64,000 nucleotides of DNA from Bin5 sp965116395 (GTDB taxonomy: Bacteria > Chloroflexota > Anaerolineae > Caldilineales > Caldilineaceae). The stretch spans positions 2,790,001 to 2,854,000 of the forward strand of contig OZ220684.1 in assembly GCA_965116395.1 (NCBI GenBank), read 5' to 3'. Positions 63,970 through 64,000 of this stretch are shown here, one piece after another (the first letter of the stretch is position 1; each line of letters opens with the position of its first letter). The translations under genes were made by a program, and so were the position numbers. A model generated the notes under the pieces. The model had not been told where the DNA came from. It saw only the letters and a list, made by a program, of their open reading frames with translations, and did not search any database.

Positions 63970-64000
63970 TCAGATCACCTCGTAGAAGGGCACCCCTTGT
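63970..64000 (-). CDS. possible C-terminal end of a gene entering from the right edge
   Basis: On the minus strand a frame enters at the edge and reads QGVPFYEVI before TGA (63970-63972). It would converge on the amidohydrolase gene with a 41-bp gap. The fragment is too short for identification. Confidence 0.3.
   Translation of the reverse strand, partial: QGVPFYEVI

Overview
The window looks like a chromosome segment of an uncultured, aerobic member of the Chloroflexota (Caldilineales/Anaerolineae-like). The basis is the GC-rich host DNA, the Thr/Pro/Ala-rich linkers of its lipoproteins, a heme A/heme O synthesis pair, KorAB-type 2-oxoacid:ferredoxin oxidoreductase, and intergenic runs of CACGAAGG-type repeats. 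The taxonomy is an inference from gene flavour; no rRNA is present. I saw no tRNA, rRNA or CRISPR array.

Layout. 1-5.8 kb: a partial gene, a HerA/DUF87 ATPase, a methyltransferase/phosphoesterase pair, a PLP-dependent dehydratase and a luciferase-like monooxygenase. 6.2-14 kb: a minus-strand branched-chain-amino-acid-type ABC transporter (livF, livK, livM, livH, livG) with an embedded acyl-CoA synthetase, suggesting uptake and CoA activation of a carboxylic acid. 14-18 kb: a Cof-type phosphatase, a cold-shock gene with a long leader, and a large glycoside-hydrolase-like protein. 18.4-50.2 kb: a defence island with a type III-like Res, a DUF1828/DUF1829 protein, a Mod methyltransferase, a RelE-UvrD fusion and a HigB/HigA-ImmA toxin-antitoxin pair. 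50.5-64 kb: ctaA-ctaB, an orphan AbrB antitoxin with a toxin remnant, a cupin/dehydrogenase/epimerase group, korB (fused to CBS domains) and korA, a CBS protein, an amidase, a thioredoxin-like protein and an amidohydrolase.

The main discovery is that the Mod gene is split by a 20,880-bp mobile element (23917-44796). It has near-perfect 24-bp terminal inverted repeats (the outer 13 bp are identical), an 8-bp target duplication AAAATTTA, and an IS1595/ISXO2-type transposase near its right end. Removing the element and one target copy restores a continuous 937-codon Mod frame. The element is AT-richer than the host and carries about 27 passenger genes. These include an MmyB-like regulator with three operator-like palindromes spaced exactly 22 bp apart, an AbiU2-like HEPN protein, DUF4238 and DUF2806 proteins, a 5-methylcytosine methyltransferase fused to an HNH nuclease next to a Vsr nuclease, a Clp-fold serine protease, a set of exported SH3b/FN3/HNH/excalibur proteins (one interrupted by an amber codon), and a Ser/Thr kinase with a zinc ribbon. 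It reads as a very large single-transposase transposon with a defence-like and cell-surface-nuclease cargo.

The second discovery is at 62.1-62.6 kb. A thioredoxin-like lipoprotein has an in-frame TGA exactly where the first cysteine of the CxxC motif belongs (W-TGA-P-V-C). It is followed at the usual distance by a 7-bp hairpin with a GTT loop resembling a bacterial SECIS. This predicts a selenoprotein. Two other small decay events are visible: a VapC-like C-terminal remnant after the AbrB gene and an orphan reading-frame tail after higA.
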